10,925 bases of DNA. Origin: CADEED01 sp036274075 (GTDB taxonomy: Bacteria > Pseudomonadota > Gammaproteobacteria > Steroidobacterales > Steroidobacteraceae). A program made the translations under genes and the position numbers. Shown here piece by piece: positions 1 through 7,643 of the stretch. The stretch's first letter is position 1; each line of letters begins with the position of its first letter. Below the pieces are notes generated by a model. That model was given only the letters and a program-made list of their open reading frames with translations, made no database searches and was not told the origin of the DNA. Location: the NCBI GenBank assembly GCA_036274075.1, contig DASUGK010000190.1, positions 1 to 10,925 on the forward strand, written 5' to 3'.

Positions 1-15
1 TGTCCCGCCAGACGT

Positions 16-40
16 AATGCCGAAATGCCGGCCCGGCACC
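16..40 (-). repeat. 25-bp palindromic repeat unit, copy E
   Basis: This 25-base unit is identical to the copy at 5274-5298 and has one difference from the two copies at 5056-5105. Its core is GTGCCGG-N-CCGGCAC, a perfect 7-bp inverted repeat around a single central base, followed in unit orientation by a TTCGGCATT-type tail. It lies 36 bases beyond the stop codon of the giant membrane protein gene. It resembles a REP-type extragenic palindrome. Confidence 0.8.
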
Positions 41-51
41 GTCTTTCGGCA

Positions 52-78
52 GTCCCCAACTTTCTGTCCCCAACTTTC
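52..78 (-). repeat. Tandem 13-bp direct repeat (GAAAGTTGGGGAC) at a gene 3' end
   Basis: The 13-mer GTCCCCAACTTTC occurs on the + strand at 52-64 and again at 66-78. The second copy overlaps the last two bases of the stop codon (77-79) of the minus-strand membrane protein gene. Read with that gene, the sequence runs TGA, then two AAAGTTGGGGAC blocks. The GGGGAC core also appears just after the bactofilin stop at 10651. Motifs of this type are seen at gene ends in many gammaproteobacteria and are often linked to REP elements; assigning this one to them is inference. Confidence 0.65.
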
Positions 79-3000
79 ATTCCCGGCGCCAGGGGCTGCC
101 GGAGTTCCAGGCGGTGAAACCCCAGCGCAGCCAGCGCACCAGCGCGAAGGCCAGCCAGCAGGCCCAGGCGAAGAACAGCGCGCGGTATAGCCACATCGGC
201 GCGGAGATCACCGTGGGTGCTGCGATCACGCCCGGGGTCTGGTCCGAGAACCACCACAGGTAGCCATCCCCGTAGTGCTGGTCGAGAATGCCCATGTTCG
301 GCGGCGCCAGCAGGCCGTTGCGGATGCCGGTGAATACCAGCGACGCGACCACGAACAGCGTGAACAGGGCGATCAGCACCTGCACGGCGTTGTAACGCAG
401 CGTCATGTCGGCGCTCGGCGTCCAACGCTCTCGCCAGCGAATCAGCAACAACCACAGCGCCACGAACAGGAACACCAGCCAGGATTGCGTCGACAGGCCG
501 AGACCGAGCAACAGCCACTCAGAGAACCGCAACGGCGACCGCGACCAGCGCCCCAGCAGCCAGGCGATGACCACGAACACCGCAAGCTCGGCCCAGTAGG
601 TCACCGCCGGCCCGATGCCCGGCCCCCAGGCGAACAGCGTCCAGCGCGTGTCGGGCAGCTGCACCGCGAACTGCACGTTGCTGCCCGGAGAGCGCAGGTC
701 GATTTCATCGGGACGCGTGCGCCACGACAATTCCCGCGCCTGTTCCCAGACCACTTCGATGTCGTGCACGCCCGGCGTCAGCGCCAGCGGCAGCTCACCC
801 TTCTCCGGCCGCAACTGCTGGGGCTGGCGGTCGAACATCACGTCGAGCACGCGCGCGTCCTCGGGCAGCTTGATGACGTGCTGGCCTCCCTTGGTGCTGC
901 GCACGCGCATCCGGAACTTGGTGTTGATCGAGCGCTTGCCGATGGTCACACGCTGGAAGGCATTGTCGATAGCCAACGTCGTGCCCGGCACGGCCTTGGG
1001 CCGCGTCACCGTCAGCGCGAGCTTTTCGCCCGGCCGGGGCGCGAAGCGGTACACCCACATCGGCGCCGAAACATTGTCCGGCAGGATGGGAGGGAATCCT
1101 TCAAAAGCCACGTTCCACTGCGGATTGACCACGAAGTTCCAGGTCTCGGTGCGCGCGGCGCCCTCGGGCACTTCGAGCTCGAGTCTCCCGGTACGCGACA
1201 GTCCCGAACGCCAGCCGGTGCGCATCTCGCCCACGCCGAGGCCGATCAGCGCCGCGTTGCCGCGAACTTCCACGCCGGGCGTGAGCACCGACTCGCCGGG
1301 GACCAGCGGCACCTGCAGCGAGACGGCGGCGCGCTCCGGCGCCACGCGCCAGACGTTGGTCGCCAGTGTCCAGTCGAGGTCCAGGCTGAAGGTACGTTCG
1401 ACGCGCACGTAGACGGGAAATTCGCTGCCGGCCTGCAGCGCGGTGCCGCGGCGTTCCCGCGTCAGCTCGAGCGAACCCGCGACCAGCCGGCCCTCGTTGA
1501 CGCCGCTCACCGTCCACCCCGCGGCCCGCACGTCGATGGCGCTGGGCCGCTCGGGAAACGCGAGCTGCATCGATTCGGCAGCAGCCAGCCGCCCGGCCAG
1601 CCGCACCGTGTGCGCGCCGGGCTGCAGCGGCACCCACAGCGAGGTGTCGTTCTCGCGCGCTATGGCCGGCGCGCTGCGCCCATCCACCGACACTTCGTCG
1701 AGCTGCCAGCGATCGTTGGTGTGTGGCATGGGCACGGCCACGTTGGCGAGTGCACTCACCCGCAGCACCACCTCGAGACGGTCGCCGTCGATGGCAACGC
1801 GCGCCGCCGGAATGCCGGCGCAGGTGGGCAAGCAGCTCGGCGGCGCGGTGAGCCGCGTTTTCAGGTCGCCGAGCAGGTCCCGGGACGGCGCGTCGGCGGC
1901 CTGTGCCTGTGATGGCAGTGCGGCGCCCGCGCACACCGCCAGCAACAGCGCCGGGAGGGTGCCGGCCGCGATGCCCGCCGTCGATGCGCTCTTGGGCGCG
2001 GCATCGTCGGGAGCATCGTCGGCCGGCAAGCCGTGGCCGCGGCGCGGCGGATCGCCGCCGAAGCTCAGCTTCGCGAGCCAGAGGAACAGGATCGCGAGGC
2101 CGGCGATGCCCAGCAGGCGCCACAGACCCAATACGAACGGACCCACGTAGAGAAAGCGCACGGTGTCCGAGCGCTCGACCGGCCCGGTCCAGAAATACGC
2201 GTACGAGTTGTAATCCCAGTTCGGGATGCCGGGCCCGGCCTGCAGGATGGTGCCGGCGGCGTAACGCTGCACGATCTGTGCGGCGTTGAGCGCATCTGGC
2301 TCGGCCATGGTCTTGGTCGGCACCGCGACCCGCAGGTCACTCGACATGGGCATGGCGACTTCGGGCGGAGGTATCTCGATGGGAGAGGCGATGTCGGCGG
2401 ATATCGCGGGCGGCGGTGCAAGCGCAGCGACGTCGTAATCCGCCCTGGGGAGATCTTCGTTTGTCGTCATCGTGGCCATGGTCGGCGGCTCGGGTGTCTC
2501 GCCGCGCACCCGAGAAGGAAACAGCAAGTCGATGAGGCTGGGTCCGGATTCCCACAGCGCCTCCATGCCGTACGGGTTTTCGGTGTAGTGCCCAGGTTCC
2601 TCGTAGGCCGGCGCACGCACCTGCGGCGCGAGCTGCGGATGGATCGCGACGCGAAATTGCGCGATCAGGAAAGGCAGCAGCGCGATGCCCAGCACGCCAA
2701 AACTCAGCGTGCGCCAGCCGCGCGCCAGCACGCCGAAGCGCCCTTCGGTGGCGGCACGCGCCACGGCCATCGCAGCCAGCAGGTTGGCCCAGAGCCAGAG
2801 ATATCCCGGCGCTTCCTGGTGCGTGAGCAGCAGCGCCACGGCGGCGATCGCGGCGGCGGCCCGGCCTGCGGCCCAGCAGATGAACACCACGACCAGCGCG
2901 ACGCCGAACACGTTCCACAAGCCCCATTTCTCCCACCACGATCCGGGTGCGGCGTCGGCGCCGAGAGCGGCAATCAACCGATGGCCCGTGGGCAGGTGCA

Positions 3001-4354
3001 GCCTCCCCACGACACGTTCGAAGCGCTGGTCCCAGCCGGTGGCCGGCATGCCGCTGCCCGCGGCCTTGCGCGACACCGCGGTGAGCTCGAGTTCGGGGCG
3101 GCGCAGTTCGAGCCCGGAGGCGCCCTCGGAGTTCTCCGTGACCAGCAGCTGCTCCGCGCCCTGCCGTGCGCTCGCCAGCGCATACGGCGCCTGCATGTCG
3201 AGCCGCCAGCCACGGCGCATGCTGCCCTTGATGGTGTCGACGGCCGTGTAGCCGCCGTGATCGAAGTCCAGCCACAACTCGCGCGTGAGCGAGAGCCGGT
3301 TGTCGTCGGCATTGGCGATGCCACGGCTGCGTTCGACCACGCTCAGCTTCGAGTTCTTGTCCATGCGGAACGCCGGGAACGACCGCCACTCGATGGGCAC
3401 GTTGGCCTGCGCGGGATCGATGCCGTCGGCGCCCTCGGCGGCCGCGATGCGCAGCAGGTCGTTGGCCTGGAAACTCCAGATCTCCTCGCGCGCCCAGCTG
3501 CCGCCATCCGCCATCGGACGCGACAGCGTCCCGGCGACGGCGGGACCACGCGCCGCGAGTGTCAGCGTGTGGCTGCCCGGCCGCACCTGGACGCGCAACG
3601 TGCCGTCGCGTTCCAGGCGGGCGGGCAACGGGCCGGTGAGTCCCAGCGGGACGAAACCGTCGGGCAGAACGCGGGCCAACAGCTCTTCGCGTGCATCACC
3701 GGCCACGTTGAGGCGGATCCGGGTGAATAGATAGGCGGGGATCTGGTCCTGGAGGAGGCGGTACACCTGTACTTCCAGCGCGGCGGCCTCCTCCACGCTG
3801 CGGCGCCTGCCCAGCCACACGGCGCCGCCGGGGCGCTCCGGCTGCGCGATGCGCTGGCCGTCGACGGTCAGGTCGATGATGGCGCTGGAGATCGACACCG
3901 GCAGCGACTCCGGGCGCGAGCTCCATTCGAAGCGGCCCGACACGGTGTAGTTGCCGCGATTGAGCAGCAATTGCGGACCGACGCGATCCACCACCGGCGC
4001 AGGAACTCCGTCGAGGCGCACGTCGCGCGGCCAGTGCTCGGAATCACCGGGCAGTGTCACCCAGGTCTCGGCATACACCTGCCAGCGCTGCGTGAAGCTT
4101 CCGCCGCGCGCATCGACGCTGAGCTGCAGCCGCTCGGGCCACGCGCAGCGGTATTCGCCTTCGTCCGCGGGATCGCCGTCGTCGTCGCCGGCAGTCGATG
4201 CGAGCGGGCAGCGGCGGAATTCCTCGCCGCGCAGTACCCAGTCCTGCCAGTCCTGCAGCGCGGGCGGAATTGCCCGTGCATCGGCCTGCGCCTGGGCGAG
4301 AGTCGATGAAACTATCGCGAGCAAAAGGAATCCCGCGCGAACCAAGCTACGCAT
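77..4354 (-). CDS. Giant exported multi-pass membrane protein with internal duplication, function unknown
   Basis: The product is 1425 residues and I do not recognise a named family. An N-terminal signal peptide (about 1-24, hydrophobic core FLLLAIVSS, then AQAQA) leads into a periplasmic beta-rich region (about 25-470) with cysteines at 49 and 70. Three probable membrane segments follow (about 475-570), then a proline-rich loop and another membrane segment (about 733-762). Near 800-819 a second signal-like stretch appears (LPALLLAV ending PSQAQA). After it comes a second beta-rich region (about 820-1245), again opening with a Cys pair (CLPTC), and four C-terminal membrane segments. Matching motifs in the halves (WPRDVRLDG/WQLDEVSVDG; EEIWSFQAN/TETWNFVVN; PG-x-H) indicate an ancient internal duplication or gene fusion. 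The start is the ATG before the signal peptide; no good Shine-Dalgarno is seen. It is monocistronic here, divergent from the DUF924 gene. Confidence 0.9.
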   Translation of the reverse strand: MRSLVRAGFLLLAIVSSTLAQAQADARAIPPALQDWQDWVLRGEEFRRCPLASTAGDDDGDPADEGEYRCAWPERLQLSVDARGGSFTQRWQVYAETWVTLPGDSEHWPRDVRLDGVPAPVVDRVGPQLLLNRGNYTVSGRFEWSSRPESLPVSISSAIIDLTVDGQRIAQPERPGGAVWLGRRRSVEEAAALEVQVYRLLQDQIPAYLFTRIRLNVAGDAREELLARVLPDGFVPLGLTGPLPARLERDGTLRVQVRPGSHTLTLAARGPAVAGTLSRPMADGGSWAREEIWSFQANDLLRIAAAEGADGIDPAQANVPIEWRSFPAFRMDKNSKLSVVERSRGIANADDNRLSLTRELWLDFDHGGYTAVDTIKGSMRRGWRLDMQAPYALASARQGAEQLLVTENSEGASGLELRRPELELTAVSRKAAGSGMPATGWDQRFERVVGRLHLPTGHRLIAALGADAAPGSWWEKWGLWNVFGVALVVVFICWAAGRAAAAIAAVALLLTHQEAPGYLWLWANLLAAMAVARAATEGRFGVLARGWRTLSFGVLGIALLPFLIAQFRVAIHPQLAPQVRAPAYEEPGHYTENPYGMEALWESGPSLIDLLFPSRVRGETPEPPTMATMTTNEDLPRADYDVAALAPPPAISADIASPIEIPPPEVAMPMSSDLRVAVPTKTMAEPDALNAAQIVQRYAAGTILQAGPGIPNWDYNSYAYFWTGPVERSDTVRFLYVGPFVLGLWRLLGIAGLAILFLWLAKLSFGGDPPRRGHGLPADDAPDDAAPKSASTAGIAAGTLPALLLAVCAGAALPSQAQAADAPSRDLLGDLKTRLTAPPSCLPTCAGIPAARVAIDGDRLEVVLRVSALANVAVPMPHTNDRWQLDEVSVDGRSAPAIARENDTSLWVPLQPGAHTVRLAGRLAAAESMQLAFPERPSAIDVRAAGWTVSGVNEGRLVAGSLELTRERRGTALQAGSEFPVYVRVERTFSLDLDWTLATNVWRVAPERAAVSLQVPLVPGESVLTPGVEVRGNAALIGLGVGEMRTGWRSGLSRTGRLELEVPEGAARTETWNFVVNPQWNVAFEGFPPILPDNVSAPMWVYRFAPRPGEKLALTVTRPKAVPGTTLAIDNAFQRVTIGKRSINTKFRMRVRSTKGGQHVIKLPEDARVLDVMFDRQPQQLRPEKGELPLALTPGVHDIEVVWEQARELSWRTRPDEIDLRSPGSNVQFAVQLPDTRWTLFAWGPGIGPAVTYWAELAVFVVIAWLLGRWSRSPLRFSEWLLLGLGLSTQSWLVFLFVALWLLLIRWRERWTPSADMTLRYNAVQVLIALFTLFVVASLVFTGIRNGLLAPPNMGILDQHYGDGYLWWFSDQTPGVIAAPTVISAPMWLYRALFFAWACWLAFALVRWLRWGFTAWNSGSPWRRE

Positions 4355-4427
4355 GTCGCCGAACCCGGAAGAGTGGTTTGAGTTTTACAACGGCGCCGGA
4401 ACCTTGTTTGGTCTACAGTGCCGGCGC
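4355..4427. promoter_or_regulatory. Short divergent intergenic region
   Basis: These 73 bases separate the start codons of the giant membrane protein (-) and the DUF924 protein (+), so they should carry both promoters. The stretch is more AT-rich than its surroundings (TTTGAGTTTTACAA, TTGTTTGGTCTACAGT). A TACAGT box at 4414-4419, 8 bases before the DUF924 ATG, could be a -10 element for a nearly leaderless transcript. I see no matching -35 and no convincing ribosome-binding site on either side, so only the location is supported. Confidence 0.35.
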
Positions 4428-5048
4428 ATGCAGCGCGCCCACGACGTCCTGGAATTCTGGTTCGGCACCGGACCCTGGGACGAGGCGCGCCTCAAGGAGC
4501 GCTCGGAGTTCTGGTTTGGCGGCGATGACGCGGCTGCGCAGGCCGCTCGTGACGCGCTGGTACGCGAGAAGCTCGAGCCCTTGCTGGAACGCGCGGCGCG
4601 CGGGGAGTTCGCGGCCTGGGCGTCGAGTCCCAAGAGGCGGCTGGCGTTGATCCTGCTGTTCGACCAGGTGCCGCGTAATGCCTATCGCGGCACGGCCGCG
4701 GCCTTCGCGTTCGACCGCGAGGCGCTGGCGCTCACCGTCGAAGGCATGCAGCTGGCCGCGGATGTCGCGCTCGATCCCGTCGAGCGGATCTTCTTCTATC
4801 TACCGCTGGAACATGCGGAGTCTCTGGAAGTGCAGAATGCCGCCGTGGATGCCTTCGACCGCCTGGTCAGGGAGGCGCCGGCGGAGTTGCGCGGCTACTG
4901 CGAGTACTGCGGAAAATATGCACGCCAGCACCGGGACATCATCGCGAAATTCGGGCGGTTCCCCCATCGGAACCGCGTGCTGGATCGCGAGAGCACGCCC
5001 GTCGAGCTGGAATGGCTGTCCAGCGGCGGCGCCACCTTCGGACAGTAA
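4428..5048 (+). CDS. DUF924 family protein
   Basis: The product is 206 residues and matches the whole length of the DUF924 family, a widespread alpha-helical, probably cytosolic protein of unknown biochemical role. Family hallmarks are all present: VLEFWFG near 7-13, ILLFDQVPRN at 75-84, FFYLPLEHAE at 122-131, and a C-terminal block with His168 followed by IIAKFGRFPHRN at 171-182. The frame is open upstream to 3951, but that part only shadows the opposite-strand gene; the ATG at 4428 places the conserved VLEFWFG at its usual position, so I take it as the start. No clear Shine-Dalgarno precedes it. The stop is 7 bases before a repeat element, and the gene stands alone. Confidence 0.93.
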   Translation: MQRAHDVLEFWFGTGPWDEARLKERSEFWFGGDDAAAQAARDALVREKLEPLLERAARGEFAAWASSPKRRLALILLFDQVPRNAYRGTAAAFAFDREALALTVEGMQLAADVALDPVERIFFYLPLEHAESLEVQNAAVDAFDRLVREAPAELRGYCEYCGKYARQHRDIIAKFGRFPHRNRVLDRESTPVELEWLSSGGATFGQ

Positions 5049-5055
5049 TCCCCTT

Positions 5056-5105
5056 GGTGCCGGGCCGGCACTTCGGCATTGGTGCCGGGCCGGCACTTCG
5101 GCATT
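5056..5105 (+). repeat. Two tandem 25-bp palindromic units (copies A and B)
   Basis: Positions 5056-5080 and 5081-5105 are identical 25-mers joined head to tail. Each contains GTGCCGGGCCGGCAC, a 7-bp dyad around one base, then TTCGGCATT. A second folding is possible within each unit because TGCCG near the start pairs with CGGCA near the end. The pair starts 7 bases after the DUF924 stop codon. Confidence 0.9.
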
Positions 5106-5248
5106 CCTGGGCGAATCGACCCGAAAGCGAGTTAGCGCGTCCTATCACAACGTATTCCATACCACTACGAGCGGCCGCAGCACGAGTGGCGCCAGTTCGC
5201 GAGCGAGCCAGTCCGTGCGCCAACAGAGCCTCGTGAACACAACCCCCG

Positions 5249-5298
5249 AGTGCCGAAATGCCGGCCCGGCACCAATGCCGAAATGCCGGCCCGGCACC
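5249..5298 (-). repeat. Two tandem 25-bp palindromic units in inverse orientation (copies C and D)
   Basis: Positions 5249-5273 and 5274-5298 are tandem copies of the same unit as 5056-5105, on the opposite strand. Copy C differs from the A/B unit at two positions and copy D at one. Copies C, D and E share one base that differs from A and B, so the two orientations look like two sub-variants. Copy D ends 2 bases before the CDF transporter stop codon. Confidence 0.88.
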
Positions 5299-5300
5299 GA

Positions 5301-6206
5301 CTAGTCGGTGGTGTCGGGTTCGACGAAGCACCAGGCGACTTCGGGGAACCTGGCCTTGATGCTGCGCTCCATCGCATTCAGGCACCGGACGGCCTGCTCG
5401 ATGGTGATGCCGGAGGTCATGCGCACCTTGATGGCCAGCATCACCTGCGGGCCGAGCTGGAAGGTGATGGCATTGAGCAGGTCTTCGATGCCCTCGGTGG
5501 ACTCGATGTGCTCGTGGAGGGCCTTCTGCACATCCTCTTCCGCGGACTTGCCGACGATGAGTCCCTTGATGCGCACCGCGATGAACAGCGACACGATGAT
5601 CAGCACCACGCCGATCACGATGGAACCGAAGGCGTCGTAAATCGGGTTGCCGGTGTAGGCGGCCATCGAGACGAACACGAAGGCCAGCACCAGGCCGACC
5701 AGCGCAGCCAGGTCTTCGCCCAGCACCACGACGAGCTCGGCGTTACGAGTGGTCTCGACCCATTGGCGCAACGTGCGGCCGCGGCGCTGCTTGTTGATCT
5801 CACGCAGGCAGCCCATGGTCGAGAAACTCTCGAGGCCGACGGACACACCCAGCACCAGCAGCGCCACCCAGGCCTGCTTGATGGGCTCGTGCGAGTGCAG
5901 CTTGTGCCAGCCTTCCTGGATGGAGAACAGGCCGCCGACGCTGAACAGCATCAGCGCGACGATGAAGCTCCAGAAGTAGGAGATCTTGCCGAAGCCCAGG
6001 GGGTGCTGCGGCGTGGGCGGGCGCTGCGACTGCCGCAGGCCGATGTACAGCAGCACCTGGTTGCCGCAGTCGGCGAACGAGTGGATGGCCTCGGCCAGCA
6101 TGCTGCCCGAGTGCGTGTAGATCGCGGCCGCCAGCTTCGATAGCGCGATACCGAGGTTCGCGAGGAACGCGTACAGGATGGCCTTGGCCGAGGAACCGTG
6201 GGACAT
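5301..6206 (-). CDS. Cation diffusion facilitator (CDF) transporter, ZnT9-like subgroup
   Basis: The 301-residue product is a full-length CDF inner-membrane protein, expected to exchange a divalent metal such as Zn(II) for protons. Six membrane segments lie at about 9-30, 36-55, 75-98, 112-130, 148-172 and 180-203, followed by a cytosolic C-terminal domain (about 207-301). TM2 carries HSFAD (His42, Asp46), half of the classical metal site, and the HPLGFGK loop is present at 68-74. TM5 has GEDLAALVG (Glu154-Asp155) where typical zinc exporters have HxxxD; this fits the SLC30A9/ZnT9-like branch, in which the second half-site is altered. Metal and direction are therefore uncertain. It is the third gene of the M16 operon, starting 9 bases after the upstream stop; the ribosome-binding site is weak. 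Confidence 0.93.
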   Translation of the reverse strand: MSHGSSAKAILYAFLANLGIALSKLAAAIYTHSGSMLAEAIHSFADCGNQVLLYIGLRQSQRPPTPQHPLGFGKISYFWSFIVALMLFSVGGLFSIQEGWHKLHSHEPIKQAWVALLVLGVSVGLESFSTMGCLREINKQRRGRTLRQWVETTRNAELVVVLGEDLAALVGLVLAFVFVSMAAYTGNPIYDAFGSIVIGVVLIIVSLFIAVRIKGLIVGKSAEEDVQKALHEHIESTEGIEDLLNAITFQLGPQVMLAIKVRMTSGITIEQAVRCLNAMERSIKARFPEVAWCFVEPDTTD

Positions 6207-6215
6207 GCGCGGGCC

Positions 6216-7643
6216 CTACTTCTGCGCCGGCACGAAATCCGGCTGCGAGAGCTTCATCTCGGTGACCGGGCCGTACTTCGCCGCCATGTCGCGGATCTTC
6301 GAGGCATCACCGATCAGCACGATCTGCAAGTCGGTGGAGCGGGGGAAAGCGTCGGCGGTGACCGCGGCGGTTTCGGCGAGATCCACGCGCGTCAGCGCCG
6401 GGCCGTAACCCTCGATGTAATCCTTGCCGAGGCCGTAGAACTCGAGGTCGGCCAGCGTCGAGGCCCAGTGCGCCGCGGTCTCGAGCCGCAGCGGGTATTG
6501 GCCGAGCACGTAGGCGCGCGCGGATTCCAGCATCGCCGGCTCCAGCGCGTCGTGCTTGAGCTTGTCGAGCGTCTCGAGCGTGAGGTCCAGCGCCTTGCCG
6601 GTGTTCTCGGTCTGCGTGAACGAATGGATCTCGAACTGCCCCGGCACCGTGCCGCGCACGAAGACCGAGCTCGCGCCATAGGACAGGCCGGACTTGATGC
6701 GCAGCTCCGTGTTGAGAATGGACGTGAAACGTCCGCCGTACAGCGTGTTGACGAGGTCGAGCGCGGGTCGGCCGCTGTAGCGCTTGTCGACGCCCACGTT
6801 GCCCAGCCAGAAATAGGTCTGCACGGACCCGGGCGCGTCGACCAGCAGCACGCGCCGGCCGGATGCACGCGGCGCGGCCTCGAGCCGCGGCAGTGTCGAT
6901 TTCGACTTCGCCCAGCCGCGGAAGGCCTGGGTCAGCGCCTGTTTCATCCACTTCGGGTCCAGGTCGCCGGCGAACACCAGCGTGGCGCGGTCCGCGCCGA
7001 AGTTCGCGGCGTGGTAACTGACGACGTCGGACTGGGTGATGGCGGCGAGCGAACGCTCGCTGCCACCCTGCGGACGACCGTAAGGATGGCTGCCGAACAG
7101 CATCGCGCGGCCATACTCGGGCAGCAGCTGCGACGGATCGGAATCCTTGGCCGACTTGATGAACTCGATTTCGCGATCGCGGTACTTGGCGAATTCATCG
7201 GCGTCGAAGCGCGGCCGCATCAGCGCATCGGCGAGCAGCTCGATCATGAGTGCGCGGTCGCGCGCCAGGAACTGGCCGCTGACGGAAATCGACTCGGCCC
7301 CCGCGGAGGCATTGAAGCTGCCACCGACGCCTTCCACCGCATCCGCGAATTCGAAGGCGCTGCGCTTGCCGGCGCCGCGATCCAGCAGTCCCGCCACCAG
7401 CGAAGCCACGCCGGGTTTGCCGGCCGGGTCCGCGAGCGCGCCGCCGCGCACGAAACCGCTGAATGCGATCAGCGGCACTTCCTTCTTCGGCACCAGCAGG
7501 ATGGTGAGGCCGTTGGGCAGCACGAAGCGCTGGTGCGCGGGGATTTTCACGCCCACCGGCGCGTCAGCCGCGAGCGCCGCATTCATGATGAGTGCGCCGG
7601 CGAGGATGGCGGCCGAACGCCGCAGCCATGCGAGGCGGTTCAT
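6216..7643 (-). CDS. M16 peptidase homologue lacking the zinc site (non-catalytic partner subunit)
   Basis: The 475-residue product has a signal peptide (about 1-26, ending ALAADAP) and the two-lobed fold of subfamily M16B, so it should act in the periplasm or at the envelope. The zinc motif HxxEH is lost: the aligned segment reads GVASLVAGLLDRG, with Ser81, Ala84 and Gly85 replacing the two histidines and the glutamate. The C-terminal lobe keeps the conserved Arg315 and Tyr322 (RIKSGLSYG), which in two-chain M16 enzymes belong to the non-catalytic subunit and contact substrate. The gene directly follows the active M16 gene with a 4-base ATGA overlap, which suggests translational coupling and a 1:1 heterodimer. 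Substrate unknown. Confidence 0.93.
   Translation of the reverse strand: MNRLAWLRRSAAILAGALIMNAALAADAPVGVKIPAHQRFVLPNGLTILLVPKKEVPLIAFSGFVRGGALADPAGKPGVASLVAGLLDRGAGKRSAFEFADAVEGVGGSFNASAGAESISVSGQFLARDRALMIELLADALMRPRFDADEFAKYRDREIEFIKSAKDSDPSQLLPEYGRAMLFGSHPYGRPQGGSERSLAAITQSDVVSYHAANFGADRATLVFAGDLDPKWMKQALTQAFRGWAKSKSTLPRLEAAPRASGRRVLLVDAPGSVQTYFWLGNVGVDKRYSGRPALDLVNTLYGGRFTSILNTELRIKSGLSYGASSVFVRGTVPGQFEIHSFTQTENTGKALDLTLETLDKLKHDALEPAMLESARAYVLGQYPLRLETAAHWASTLADLEFYGLGKDYIEGYGPALTRVDLAETAAVTADAFPRSTDLQIVLIGDASKIRDMAAKYGPVTEMKLSQPDFVPAQK

Larger units (their letters stand above)
5056..5298. mobile_element. Composite REP/BIME-like or MITE-like element between convergent genes
   Basis: Two tandem units (5056-5105), a 143-bp core (5106-5248) and two units in opposite orientation (5249-5298) form a 243-bp structure with 50-bp inverted arms matching at 47 of 50 positions. 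It fills almost all the space between the DUF924 stop and the CDF stop. The core has no convincing ORF; it holds a short dyad TGGCGC...GCGCCA. Such layouts are typical of bacterial interspersed mosaic elements or non-autonomous transposable elements moved in trans by a REP-associated tyrosine transposase. No transposase is in the window, so mobility is inference. Confidence 0.6.

Noticed and set aside
275..3730. Long plus-strand ORFs (up to 565 codons) opposite the giant membrane protein gene
   Set aside because: Their translations are rich in Arg, His, Gln, Pro and Gly with no domains, as expected for antisense frames of a GC-rich gene; the minus-strand frame has a signal peptide, membrane segments and repeated motifs.
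3951..4427. Upstream extension of the DUF924 reading frame
   Set aside because: It overlaps the 5' end of the opposite-strand gene, reads as low-complexity Ser/Arg/Pro sequence, and DUF924 proteins begin just before the VLEFWFG motif, matching the ATG at 4428.
5056..5298. CRISPR-like array
   Set aside because: Units are tandem without spacers, palindromic and in two orientations, which fits REP/BIME repeats and not CRISPR; no cas genes are present.
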